This document shows positions 44,108 through 52,790 of a stretch of 64,000 bases of DNA, piece after piece. The stretch is from MS024-2A sp010031465 (GTDB lineage: Bacteria > Bacteroidota > Bacteroidia > Flavobacteriales > Flavobacteriaceae). The stretch is taken from contig JBMTQW010000001.1 of assembly GCA_049446615.1 (NCBI GenBank), forward strand, positions 1 to 64,000, written 5' to 3'. Numbering within the stretch: position 1 is the first letter of the stretch; the number at the start of each line of letters is the position of its first letter. A program made the translations under genes and the position numbers. The notes beneath the pieces are model-generated. The model made no database searches. It was given only the letters and a program-made list of their open reading frames with translations, and was not told where the DNA came from.

Positions 44108-44125
44108 GGTTTTTTCTCAAAAACC
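44108..44125 (+). repeat. Short hairpin in the cusA leader
   Basis: GGTTTTT and AAAAACC pair over 7 bases around a 4-base loop. It lies 29 bases before the cusA ATG and lacks a following T-run, so it is not a typical terminator. A regulatory role is only a possibility. Confidence 0.4.
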
Positions 44126-44154
44126 AACGTCTAACTGTTTTATAATCAAAGCCA

Positions 44155-47100
44155 ATGCTCAATAAAAGCATCAAATTCTTAATAGAAAACAAACTCGTAG
44201 CAGTACTGCTCCTCGTCCTTTTTGTTGGATGGGGAACGGTAAATGCACCATTTAATTGGAACACTGGTTTTTTACCAAGTAATCCTGTAGCTGTAGATGC
44301 GATTCCGGATATTGGAGAAAACCAACAAATTGTATTTACGAAGTGGGACGGTCATTCTCCACAAGACATAGAAGACCAAATAACCTACCCCCTAACCACT
44401 TCCCTATTGGGAATTCCTGGGGTAAAAACCATTCGCAGTTCCTCTATGTTTGGTTTTTCAAGCATCTATATCATTTTTGAAGAAGACATAGAATTTTATT
44501 GGAGTCGAAGCCGTATCCTCGAAAAACTAAACGCTTTACCGAGTGGTTTATTACCTGATGGCGTTAATCCTGCATTGGGTCCAGATGCGACAGGCTTGGG
44601 ACAAATATTTTGGTACACTCTTGAAGGTCGTGATGAAAAGGGAAGCGTTACCGGAGGTTGGGATTTACAAGAATTACGGAGTATACAGGACTATTATGTA
44701 AAGTATGCCCTTTCTTCAGCAAATGGCGTTTCTGAAGTTGCATCTATAGGGGGCTATGTTCAAGAATATCAAGTGGATGTAAATCCTGAATTAATGCGTC
44801 AATACAATATTGGATTGCATCAGGTTGTAAAAGCCGTTAAAGAAAGCAATAAAGACATAGGAGCACAAACTATTGAAATTAATAATGCGGAATATTTAGT
44901 TCGGGGCTTGGGTTATATTAGGTCCATTGCCGATATTGAAAATGCAGTTGTTACTTCAGAAGATTACATATCAATACGAATTAAGGATATAGGAAAAGTC
45001 TCATTAGGTCCTGAAACAAGACGTGGCTTATTAGACAAAGAGGGTGCCGAAGTCGTTGGGGCCGTTGTTGTAGCACGTTATGGCGCCAATCCGATGGAAG
45101 TAATCGATAACGTTAAAGAGAAAATTAACGAATTAAGTACAGGATTACCTTCAAAGGTATTATCAGATGGCAGAACCTCAAAAGTAACCATCGTCCCCTT
45201 TTACGATAGAACCGAGTTAATTCAAGAAACCTTAAACACGCTTAACGAGGCATTGTCTTTAGAAATTCTTATTACCATTTTGGTTATTATCATGATGATA
45301 TTTAATCTGCGAGCTTCGATAATAATCTCTGGCTTATTGCCTGTTGCGGTTTTAATGGTTTTTATAGCCATGAAGTTCTTTGGAATAGATGCCAACATTG
45401 TCGCTTTATCCGGTATCGCTATTGCTATTGGCACCATGGTTGATGTTGGTGTCATTCTTTCAGAAAACATTATTAGGCACTTAGATGAAGATGATGGAAC
45501 ACAGTCCATTAATACCGTAGTATATACTGCCACAACAGAAGTGTCTGGGGCTATCGTTACCGCAGTATTGACAACAATCATAAGTTTTATTCCTGTATTT
45601 ACTATGATTGGTGCCGAGGGCAAATTATTTCGACCCTTAGCTTATACAAAAACCTTTGCGTTGACTGCATCAATTATTATCGCCTTATTTTTAATCCCTC
45701 CCTTTGCCGCATTTTTATTTAGAAAGAAAAGCATAAAAAACACGTTTACGTATGTTTTAAATGGGGTTTTAATAGCATTAGGTATTGCAGCAATAGGTTT
45801 TGGGTATTGGATGGGATTGATTTTGATGGCTTTTGGAATTACAGCACTTCTCAATCTTCAAAATAAGATAGCGGACAAACAAACTAATCTGGTCAATATT
45901 ATTATTTCAGCCTCAGCAATTGTTTTTCTTTTGGCCAAATATTGGCGACCATTTGGCGTTGATAAAAGCATCTTCTGGAATCTCATTTTTGTAAGTGTTA
46001 TTTGCTTTGGTTTATTAGGTGTTTTTTCGCTATTCATTAAATACTACACTCGTATTCTAAGGTGGTGTTTAGATAATAAAGTATTGTTTTTGTCTATTCC
46101 TACTGTGATTGTTATAGCAGGGCTTTTCATTATGAAGAATACCGGTAAAGAGTTTATGCCCTCCTTAAATGAAGGTTCATTTTTGCTAATGCCCACCTCT
46201 ATGCCTCATTCAGGCGTAGAGGAAAACAAACGCGTTTTACAACAATTAGATATGGCAGTAGCCAGTATTCCTGAGATTGAAACGGTAGTTGGTAAGGCAG
46301 GAAGAACAGAATCAGCTTTAGACCCGGCACCACTATCTATGTATGAAAATGTGATTCAGTACAAACCTGAATATATGCTAAATGCAGAGGGGGAAAGACA
46401 ACGCTATAAGGTCAATGAGGAAAGTTGGTTTGAGTTAAAAGGGGGTCGTTTTATTTCTAACCCAAATAATTCCGAAAAGGGTACTTATAGCAACGTAAAT
46501 AGGGCTCAACTAATCGAAGATGACGAGGGTGAATACTATCGTAATTGGCGACCAGAAATTAAATCACCAGACGATATTTGGAATGAAATTGTAAGCGTTA
46601 CCAAATTGCCGGGTGTTACCTCTGCTCCAAAGCTCCAACCTATTGAAACCCGATTGGTGATGCTTCAGACCGGAATGCGGGCCCCAATGGGAATTAAAGT
46701 AAAAGGACAAGACTTAACGCAAATTGAAGCGTTTGGAGTACAATTAGAAAAGATCATCAAGTCCGCTGAAGGTGTTAAAAAAGAAGCTGTATTTGCAGAC
46801 CGCATTGTTGGCAAACCCTATTTGTTGATTGATATTCAAAGAGAGAAAATCGCCCGCTATGGAATCACTATACAAGATGTACAAGATGTTTTACAAGTTG
46901 CAGTGGGTGGTATGGTTTTAACAGAAACGGTGGAAGGACGTGAGCGTTACGGTGTTCGTGTGCGATACCCACGAGAATTAAGAGCTAATCCAACAGACTT
47001 ACAACAAATTTACGTGCCCGTTGAAAAAGGCAATCCTGTGCCATTAAGCGAATTGGCGACCCTTCGTTACGAACAAGGCCCACAAGTCATTAAAAGTGAA

Positions 47101-47862
47101 GATACTTTTTTAGTGGGCTATGTACTTTTCGACAAGTTAGACGGTTTTGCCGAAGTAAGCGTTGTAGAAAATGCACAAGCATTGATTCAACAAAAGATAG
47201 ATTCTGGTGAATTGGTAGTTCCCAAAGGCATCAGTTATGCATTTACAGGAACTTACGAAAATCAATTACGAGCCGAAAAAACCTTATCAGTGGTTGTGCC
47301 ACTAGCCTTGGCAATAATCTTTTTAATACTCTACTTCCAATTCCGTTCGGTAGCCACCTCATTGATGGTATTTACAGGTATCGCAGTGGCATTTGCAGGT
47401 GGATTTATAATGATATGGCTCTATGGTCAGGATTGGTTTTTAAACTTCAATTTCTTTGGCGAAAATATGCGAGACTTATTCCAGATGCATTCCATTAATT
47501 TAAGTGTAGCCGTTTGGGTTGGGTTTATCGCACTCTTTGGTATTGCTACAGATGATGGTGTTGTCATGGCAACCTATTTAACGCAAACTTTTGATAGAAA
47601 CACACCTGAAAACGAAAAGGAAATTAGGGCATCCATCGTAGAAGCAGGAGAAAAACGCATTAGACCCTGTTTAATGACAACAGCCACTACCCTTTTAGCC
47701 TTGTTGCCCATATTGACATCTACAGGGCGAGGTAGCGATATAATGATTCCTATGGCCATACCCAGTTTTGGCGGGATGCTGATTGCCTTAATCACTTTAT
47801 TTGTAGTACCCGTATTGTACAGCTGGAAAGCCGAAGTTCAACTCAAAAGAGCAACAAAATGA
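44155..47862 (+). CDS. cusA: CusA/CzcA-type heavy-metal efflux RND pump, probable Cu(I)/Ag(I)
   Basis: The 1235-residue inner-membrane protein has the RND layout. TM1 is near residue 15, followed by the porter loop with DIGENQQIVFTKWDGHSPQDIEDQITYPL. The proton-relay helix is GIAIAIGTMVDVGVILSENIIRHLD (about 420), the second porter loop has LLMPTSMPHSG and MLQTGMRAPMGIKVKGQ, and the last helices are at the C-terminus. The methionines in these motifs fit CusA's Cu(I)/Ag(I) pathway. It is longer than E. coli CusA (about 1047) by an insertion of extra hydrophobic segments around 520-630, usual for Bacteroidota. The stop overlaps the TolC-like gene by 4 bases. Confidence 0.9.
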   Translation: MLNKSIKFLIENKLVAVLLLVLFVGWGTVNAPFNWNTGFLPSNPVAVDAIPDIGENQQIVFTKWDGHSPQDIEDQITYPLTTSLLGIPGVKTIRSSSMFGFSSIYIIFEEDIEFYWSRSRILEKLNALPSGLLPDGVNPALGPDATGLGQIFWYTLEGRDEKGSVTGGWDLQELRSIQDYYVKYALSSANGVSEVASIGGYVQEYQVDVNPELMRQYNIGLHQVVKAVKESNKDIGAQTIEINNAEYLVRGLGYIRSIADIENAVVTSEDYISIRIKDIGKVSLGPETRRGLLDKEGAEVVGAVVVARYGANPMEVIDNVKEKINELSTGLPSKVLSDGRTSKVTIVPFYDRTELIQETLNTLNEALSLEILITILVIIMMIFNLRASIIISGLLPVAVLMVFIAMKFFGIDANIVALSGIAIAIGTMVDVGVILSENIIRHLDEDDGTQSINTVVYTATTEVSGAIVTAVLTTIISFIPVFTMIGAEGKLFRPLAYTKTFALTASIIIALFLIPPFAAFLFRKKSIKNTFTYVLNGVLIALGIAAIGFGYWMGLILMAFGITALLNLQNKIADKQTNLVNIIISASAIVFLLAKYWRPFGVDKSIFWNLIFVSVICFGLLGVFSLFIKYYTRILRWCLDNKVLFLSIPTVIVIAGLFIMKNTGKEFMPSLNEGSFLLMPTSMPHSGVEENKRVLQQLDMAVASIPEIETVVGKAGRTESALDPAPLSMYENVIQYKPEYMLNAEGERQRYKVNEESWFELKGGRFISNPNNSEKGTYSNVNRAQLIEDDEGEYYRNWRPEIKSPDDIWNEIVSVTKLPGVTSAPKLQPIETRLVMLQTGMRAPMGIKVKGQDLTQIEAFGVQLEKIIKSAEGVKKEAVFADRIVGKPYLLIDIQREKIARYGITIQDVQDVLQVAVGGMVLTETVEGRERYGVRVRYPRELRANPTDLQQIYVPVEKGNPVPLSELATLRYEQGPQVIKSEDTFLVGYVLFDKLDGFAEVSVVENAQALIQQKIDSGELVVPKGISYAFTGTYENQLRAEKTLSVVVPLALAIIFLILYFQFRSVATSLMVFTGIAVAFAGGFIMIWLYGQDWFLNFNFFGENMRDLFQMHSINLSVAVWVGFIALFGIATDDGVVMATYLTQTFDRNTPENEKEIRASIVEAGEKRIRPCLMTTATTLLALLPILTSTGRGSDIMIPMAIPSFGGMLIALITLFVVPVLYSWKAEVQLKRATK

Positions 47863-49094
47863 GATATAGAAAAAGTAAAATAAAAACTGTATTTGTGCTT
47901 TGTGCTTTGTGTTTAGGGCTTTCTGCACAAAGCCAAGAATTAGAAACGCTTATTGATGTAGCACTAAATAACAATCCGGAAATTCAAAAATTTGAGTTCA
48001 AATACAAAAGGGCTTCCGAAAAGGTAAACGAAGTAAATACCATTCCTAATACCGAATTTGGAGTGGGTTACTTTATGAGCGAACCCGAAACCCGGACAGG
48101 AGCGCAACGCTTTAAGGTATCTGCAAAACAAATGATTCCGTGGTTTGGCACAATTACATCAAGAGAAAGTTATGTTAGTGCTTTGGCTGATGCAAAATAT
48201 GAAGACATTGTTATTGCAAAGCGAAAATTGATGGCTGCTGTTTCACAATCCTATTATAATTTATACGCCAACAAAGCAAAACAAAAAGTATTGTTACAAA
48301 ACATTGAATTACTTAAAACTTATGAAACATTGGCATTGAATTCTGTTGAAGTTGGTAAAGCATCGGCTGTCGATGTGCTGCGTTTGCAAATGCGCCAAAA
48401 TGAAATGCAACAACTAAAAGATGTGTTAAGTCAACAGTTTTTAGCAGAACAAACGAATTTAAATACTCTTTTGAATAGGGAAAATGAAGTTTTTGTTACT
48501 GTGATAGACAGTTTAATGATGCCTTCAGAAGACTTTGAAATTAATTCTGAAAGGTTAGCGTTGCATCCTGAATTATTAAAATACGACAAACTCTACCAAT
48601 CTATAGAACAATCAGAATTGCTAAACCAAAAAGAAAGCAGTCCTATGATTGGTTTTGGATTAGATTACATTTCTGTTTCCGAAAGGCCAGATATGAATTT
48701 CTCGGATAACGGTAAAGACATCGTGATGCCTATGGTTTCGTTATCAATTCCAATTTTTAATAAAAGACATAAATCTCAAACCCAGCAAAATGAGTTTGAA
48801 CAGCAAGAACTAACAGTTGAAAAACAGGAACGATGGAACGCTTTAGAAAACCTTTTAAGTAAAGCGATTACGGAACGTGTTTCAGCAAGAATAAGCTACG
48901 CCACCCAAACTAAAAATTTAAAACAAGCTAAAGATGCAGAGGAAATCTTAATCAAAAGCTACGAAACAGGAACAATCAATTTTAATGATGTTTTGGATAT
49001 TCAAGAACTACAACTAAAGTTTCAATTGAATTTGGTGGAATCGGTTAAAATGTATTACGTACAAACTGCGGTTATTAATTATTTAACAAATTAA
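47859..49094 (+). CDS. TolC-family outer-membrane efflux channel (CusC-like)
   Basis: The 411-residue protein has a signal peptide ending near SAQSQE (about residue 25) and the two TolC repeats of long amphipathic helices rich in Gln, Asn and Leu, with VGKASAVDVLRLQMRQNEMQQ and the matching ETGTINFNDVLDIQELQLK. It forms the outer-membrane duct of a tripartite pump. It starts inside the last codons of cusA and ends 4 bases before the adaptor gene, so the three pump genes are translationally coupled. Confidence 0.9.
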   Translation: MRYRKSKIKTVFVLCALCLGLSAQSQELETLIDVALNNNPEIQKFEFKYKRASEKVNEVNTIPNTEFGVGYFMSEPETRTGAQRFKVSAKQMIPWFGTITSRESYVSALADAKYEDIVIAKRKLMAAVSQSYYNLYANKAKQKVLLQNIELLKTYETLALNSVEVGKASAVDVLRLQMRQNEMQQLKDVLSQQFLAEQTNLNTLLNRENEVFVTVIDSLMMPSEDFEINSERLALHPELLKYDKLYQSIEQSELLNQKESSPMIGFGLDYISVSERPDMNFSDNGKDIVMPMVSLSIPIFNKRHKSQTQQNEFEQQELTVEKQERWNALENLLSKAITERVSARISYATQTKNLKQAKDAEEILIKSYETGTINFNDVLDIQELQLKFQLNLVESVKMYYVQTAVINYLTN

Positions 49095-49098
49095 AGAC

Positions 49099-50871
49099 AT
49101 GAAAAAATATATAATTTACATCGGAATTTTAGCTGTTGGATTGTTATTCGGATGGGTTCTTTCGGGAAATACCACTAACGAAGAAACAGCACACAATCAC
49201 GCTGAAATGGCTGAAGAAAATCAAATGTGGACCTGCGCAATGCATCCACAAATTATGCAAGCTGAACCAGGCGATTGCCCTATTTGTGGTATGGATTTAA
49301 TTCCTGCCGAAACTAGTGCAATGGGTTTAGCGGCAGATCAGTTTAAGTTAACCGAAAACGCCATGGCCTTGGCCAACATCCAAACCGTTTTGGTTGATGA
49401 AGGGGCTTCTGGAATTACAGAGGTAAAATTATCAGGAACTATTGTTGAAAATGAAGAGGCCAATGCGGTACAAGTAAGTTATTTCTCAGGAAGGATAGAA
49501 AAGCTGAATATAAATTTTACGGGGGAAAAAGTACAAAAGGGGCAGTTGCTAGCTACGGTATATTCCCCAGAATTGTATGCCGCTCAGCAGGAACTCATTA
49601 CGGCAGTTTCATTGAAAGAAACCCAGCCAGCCTTATATAACGCAGTGCGTAATAAACTAAAACTATGGAAACTTTCGGATACTCAAATCAATCAAATAGA
49701 GCGCACCAAACAAGTACAAGAAAACGTGCCAATTTACGCGACGTTTACGGGAACGGTTTCTGAAAAATTAGTGGCCCAAGGGGACTATATTAAACAAGGA
49801 CAAGCCCTGTTAAAAATAGTCAATCTCAATACGGTTTGGGCCAATTTTGATGTGTTTGAAAATCAAATTGATTTTTTTAAAAAAGGGCAAGAAATTTCCA
49901 TAACTACCCATTCGAATCAATATACGACATTTAAAACAAAGGTTGATTTTATAGATCCTGTTCTAAATGCAAACACAAGAACGGTAAAATTAAGAGCCGT
50001 TTTAAACAACACTGATCAGGTTTTTAAACCGGGCATGTTTGTGGAAGGCGTAGTTAAGCGAACGCAAGGTTCCGCAATGAAAAAAGTATTGAAAATTCCA
50101 GCATCTGCAGTGTTATGGACAGGTGAACGTTCCGTCGTCTATTTAAAAACCAATCCGGACCAACCCGTTTTTGAAATGCATGAAATTGTTGTGGGCAATC
50201 AAATCGGCAATGAATATGAAGTTCTTGAGGGTTTAACTCTTGGAGATGAGATCGTGACGAACGGTACTTATACAGTTGATGCTGCCGCACAATTGCAAGG
50301 TAAAAAGTCGATGATGAATAAGGCGGGCGTTAAAACAATGACAGGCCACGAAGGGCATATGGGAATGATGGATACCATGACTGATATGGACAATTCTGCA
50401 ATTCTTAAGGAGCGAATTGAAGTATCAAAAGCCTTTCAAAATCAATTGAAAAAGGTATTTGATCGCTACATCCTTTTAAAAGATGATTTAGTCAACGATG
50501 ATTCGGAAGCAGTCATAAGAAATGCCATCTTAGTACTCGCTTATTTGACTGAAATTGACATGAAATTATTGAAGGATAATAAATCGCTTGCCCTTTGGAC
50601 CTCCTTGGAGAAGGAAATTAAAAAGGCCACCACTACCCTTTCAAATTCAACGGATATTGCAGCGCAACGAAGTCAATTTAAGCTCCTTTCCTCCTCTTTA
50701 TCAAGTGCGATTGAATATTTTGGAGTGAATGAAAAAATATATCAACAATATTGCCCAATGGCAGACAACAACAATGGAGCCTATTGGTTAAGTAAAGATG
50801 AAAAAGTAATCAATCCATATTATGGTCAAGCCATGCTTACATGTGGAGAAGTAAAACAAATAATAGAGTAA
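49099..50871 (+). CDS. cusB: CusB-like periplasmic adaptor with N-terminal metal-binding and C-terminal DUF3347 domains
   Basis: The 590-residue protein has a membrane anchor (about 4-22) and a heavy-metal-binding module WTCAMHPQIM...CPICGMDL (C46, H49, C60, C63). The membrane-fusion-protein core follows (about 100-400, with YSPELYAAQQEL, FTGTVSEKLVAQGDYIKQGQ and a beta-barrel), then a linker with HEGHMGMMDTM. The C-terminal DUF3347-like domain (about 430-590) ends ...QQYCPMADNNNGAYWLSK. It links the RND pump to the outer-membrane channel and probably hands Cu(I)/Ag(I) to CusA. The Met/His-rich linker fits metal delivery. Confidence 0.9.
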   Translation: MKKYIIYIGILAVGLLFGWVLSGNTTNEETAHNHAEMAEENQMWTCAMHPQIMQAEPGDCPICGMDLIPAETSAMGLAADQFKLTENAMALANIQTVLVDEGASGITEVKLSGTIVENEEANAVQVSYFSGRIEKLNINFTGEKVQKGQLLATVYSPELYAAQQELITAVSLKETQPALYNAVRNKLKLWKLSDTQINQIERTKQVQENVPIYATFTGTVSEKLVAQGDYIKQGQALLKIVNLNTVWANFDVFENQIDFFKKGQEISITTHSNQYTTFKTKVDFIDPVLNANTRTVKLRAVLNNTDQVFKPGMFVEGVVKRTQGSAMKKVLKIPASAVLWTGERSVVYLKTNPDQPVFEMHEIVVGNQIGNEYEVLEGLTLGDEIVTNGTYTVDAAAQLQGKKSMMNKAGVKTMTGHEGHMGMMDTMTDMDNSAILKERIEVSKAFQNQLKKVFDRYILLKDDLVNDDSEAVIRNAILVLAYLTEIDMKLLKDNKSLALWTSLEKEIKKATTTLSNSTDIAAQRSQFKLLSSSLSSAIEYFGVNEKIYQQYCPMADNNNGAYWLSKDEKVINPYYGQAMLTCGEVKQIIE

Positions 50872-50891
50872 TAACCATTAATTATAGAAGA

Positions 50892-51134
50892 ATGAAAAAA
50901 GTAATTTTAGTACTGTGTCTGAGTTTAGTAATGAGTGTGACTTTAACTTCATGTAAAGACACAAAAAAAGAGAACAAAACGGAAACACATCAAAATCATG
51001 AACATGATGCTAATGAAACGGCAATGAACGCTTCTTACCAATGCCCTATGGATTGTGAAGAGGGGAAAATGTATGACAAAGCGGGTTCTTGTCCGATATG
51101 TAAGATGGAATTAAAAGAAGTAGAAAAACAATAG
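50892..51134 (+). CDS. Small heavy-metal-binding-domain lipoprotein
   Basis: The 80-residue protein has a lipobox ending TLTSC (Cys21), a His/Glu-rich spacer (HQNHEHDANE) and a metal-binding module YQCPMDCEEGKM...SCPICKMEL with cysteines 51, 55, 67 and 70. It resembles the N-terminal module of the CusB-like protein just upstream. The lipid anchor would hold it in the periplasm as a metal chaperone or scavenger (inferred). ATG at 50892 gives a complete signal; an upstream frame reaches into cusB. It lies 20 bases after cusB and closes the cluster before a terminator. Confidence 0.83.
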   Translation: MKKVILVLCLSLVMSVTLTSCKDTKKENKTETHQNHEHDANETAMNASYQCPMDCEEGKMYDKAGSCPICKMELKEVEKQ

Positions 51135-51146
51135 ATTAGTAGAATT

Positions 51147-51198
51147 AAGCAGCATCAAGAATGATTACATCATAATTTTTGATGTTGCTTTTTTTTTG
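51147..51198 (+). terminator. Rho-independent terminator of the copper cluster
   Basis: AAGCAGCATCAA (51147-51158) pairs with TTGATGTTGCTT (51179-51190), giving 12 pairs including one G-T, around a 20-base loop. A run of T follows to 51197. It lies 13 bases after the last copper gene. Confidence 0.85.
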
Positions 51199-51280
51199 AG
51201 TAAATTATTTCCTTTTCACAATAACCTTTCTCTCGGTAGGTAATCAAATAAAAAACGCTCTATTTACCGAAGTACAGAAA

Positions 51281-52786
51281 ATGAAATATTACAGTATGTC
51301 TATTCGATTTATCACCTTTATTCTCTTTTGTTTTTTACTTCTTATTTCCTGTCAAAATAAGACAACAGTAGGTCTTAATCGACCGAATATTCTTTTTGTT
51401 TTTGCCGACGATCAACGTGCTGATGCTTTGGGATTGGGTGAAAATCCTAATATAAATACACCCGCTTTAAATGCCTTAGCCCAAAACGGCGTTCGCTTTG
51501 ACAATTGCTATGTTATGGGGGGGCATCACGGAGCAATTTGCGCTCCAAGCAGAGCAATGCTTATGAGTGGAAAAAATTTATTTAATGTATATGACAGGCT
51601 TGACAGAGTGTTAACCCTTCCCCAGTACTTAAGTCAATTTGGCTACAGAACTTTTGGAACGGGAAAATGGCACAATGGAGCGGCCAGTTTTGAAGCTACT
51701 TTTCAAGAAGGTAAAAATGTTTTTTTAGGCGGTATGAGTGATCATTTTAATGTGCCCTGCCAAGACATTCAAGCCGACGGCACCTTGGGCGAAATTACCT
51801 ATAAGCAATTTTCAACCGATTTATTTGCTGAGGCAGCAAATGCCTTTTTAAAAGAAACACATACACAGCCTTTTTTCTGTTATATAGCCTTTACGGCACC
51901 TCACGATCCGCGTTCACCCGCCACAGCCTATCAGGCCTCACTCAATGACAGGACAATTCCCCTTCCTCAAAACTTTATGCCCCTTCACCCCTTCCAGTTT
52001 GATGATTTTAATGTGCGTGATGAAACCTTAGCCCCCTGGCCTCGAACACCAGAGCTTATTCAATCGTCCCTAGCTGAATATTATGCCTTAATTGAGCATA
52101 TTGATGATCGTGTAGCAGAACTTATTGAAACCTTAAAACAAACCGGAGCCTATGACAATACCCTTATTATTTATGCTGCTGACAATGGTTTGGCCTTAGG
52201 TAGTCATGGTTTATTAGGAAAGCAAAACCTTTATGAACACAGTACAAAAGTGCCTTTACTATTGAGTGGTCCAGGTATTCCCAAAAATGAAGTGAAAGAG
52301 GCTTTGGTGTATTTGTACGACCTATTCCCAACCCTGACGGATTTGTTGCACATTCCCCTACCCGATGGCATTGATGGGAAAAGCATACTCCCTATTATAA
52401 AGGGCGAGGCAACAGATGTAAGAGAAACGCTATATACTGCTTATCGAAATACCGTTCGGGCGGTCCGAGATAAGGATTGGAAATTGATACGTTACCCCCA
52501 AATTGATTATACTCAGCTTTACCATTTAAAAAACGATCCCCAAGAAATTGAGAATCTGGCCACTACCCCTAGCCATCAAGCACGATTAGAACAGATGATG
52601 GATTTACTCGTTCTTGAACATCAAAAAAATAAAGACACTATGAATTTGAACCCACCCCAAATTCAAGAAAAATACTATGACTATCGCCTCTTAAATCAAA
52701 CTCCTGATCGGCATCAACCCGAATATATTCTTGAAAAATATTTTTATCCTTTTCAAAACAGGGATTCTAATCCAGGAAAAAATTAA
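51281..52786 (+). CDS. Sulfatase lipoprotein (S1 family)
   Basis: The 501-residue protein has a lipoprotein signal ending LLISC (Cys24). It has the metal/substrate motif FVFADDQRADALG and the formylglycine site CAPSRAMLMSG (Cys88, the residue to be converted to formylglycine), then GTGKWHNG and KVPLLLSGPG, normal for type I sulfatases. It removes sulfate esters, probably from marine or host polysaccharides, at the cell surface. The partner anSME maturase is not in the window. Two starts are possible (51281 and codon 6). Exact substrate class is not determined. Confidence 0.9.
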   Translation: MKYYSMSIRFITFILFCFLLLISCQNKTTVGLNRPNILFVFADDQRADALGLGENPNINTPALNALAQNGVRFDNCYVMGGHHGAICAPSRAMLMSGKNLFNVYDRLDRVLTLPQYLSQFGYRTFGTGKWHNGAASFEATFQEGKNVFLGGMSDHFNVPCQDIQADGTLGEITYKQFSTDLFAEAANAFLKETHTQPFFCYIAFTAPHDPRSPATAYQASLNDRTIPLPQNFMPLHPFQFDDFNVRDETLAPWPRTPELIQSSLAEYYALIEHIDDRVAELIETLKQTGAYDNTLIIYAADNGLALGSHGLLGKQNLYEHSTKVPLLLSGPGIPKNEVKEALVYLYDLFPTLTDLLHIPLPDGIDGKSILPIIKGEATDVRETLYTAYRNTVRAVRDKDWKLIRYPQIDYTQLYHLKNDPQEIENLATTPSHQARLEQMMDLLVLEHQKNKDTMNLNPPQIQEKYYDYRLLNQTPDRHQPEYILEKYFYPFQNRDSNPGKN

Positions 52787-52790
52787 GTTA

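Noticed and set aside
45222..45623. Minus-strand open frame of 133 codons inside cusA
   Set aside because: Composition mirrors the membrane helices of cusA on the other strand; a shadow frame.
43487..51280. Mobile-element origin of the copper cluster
   Set aside because: No integrase, transposase, direct repeats or tRNA boundary is seen, and base composition looks like the neighbours.
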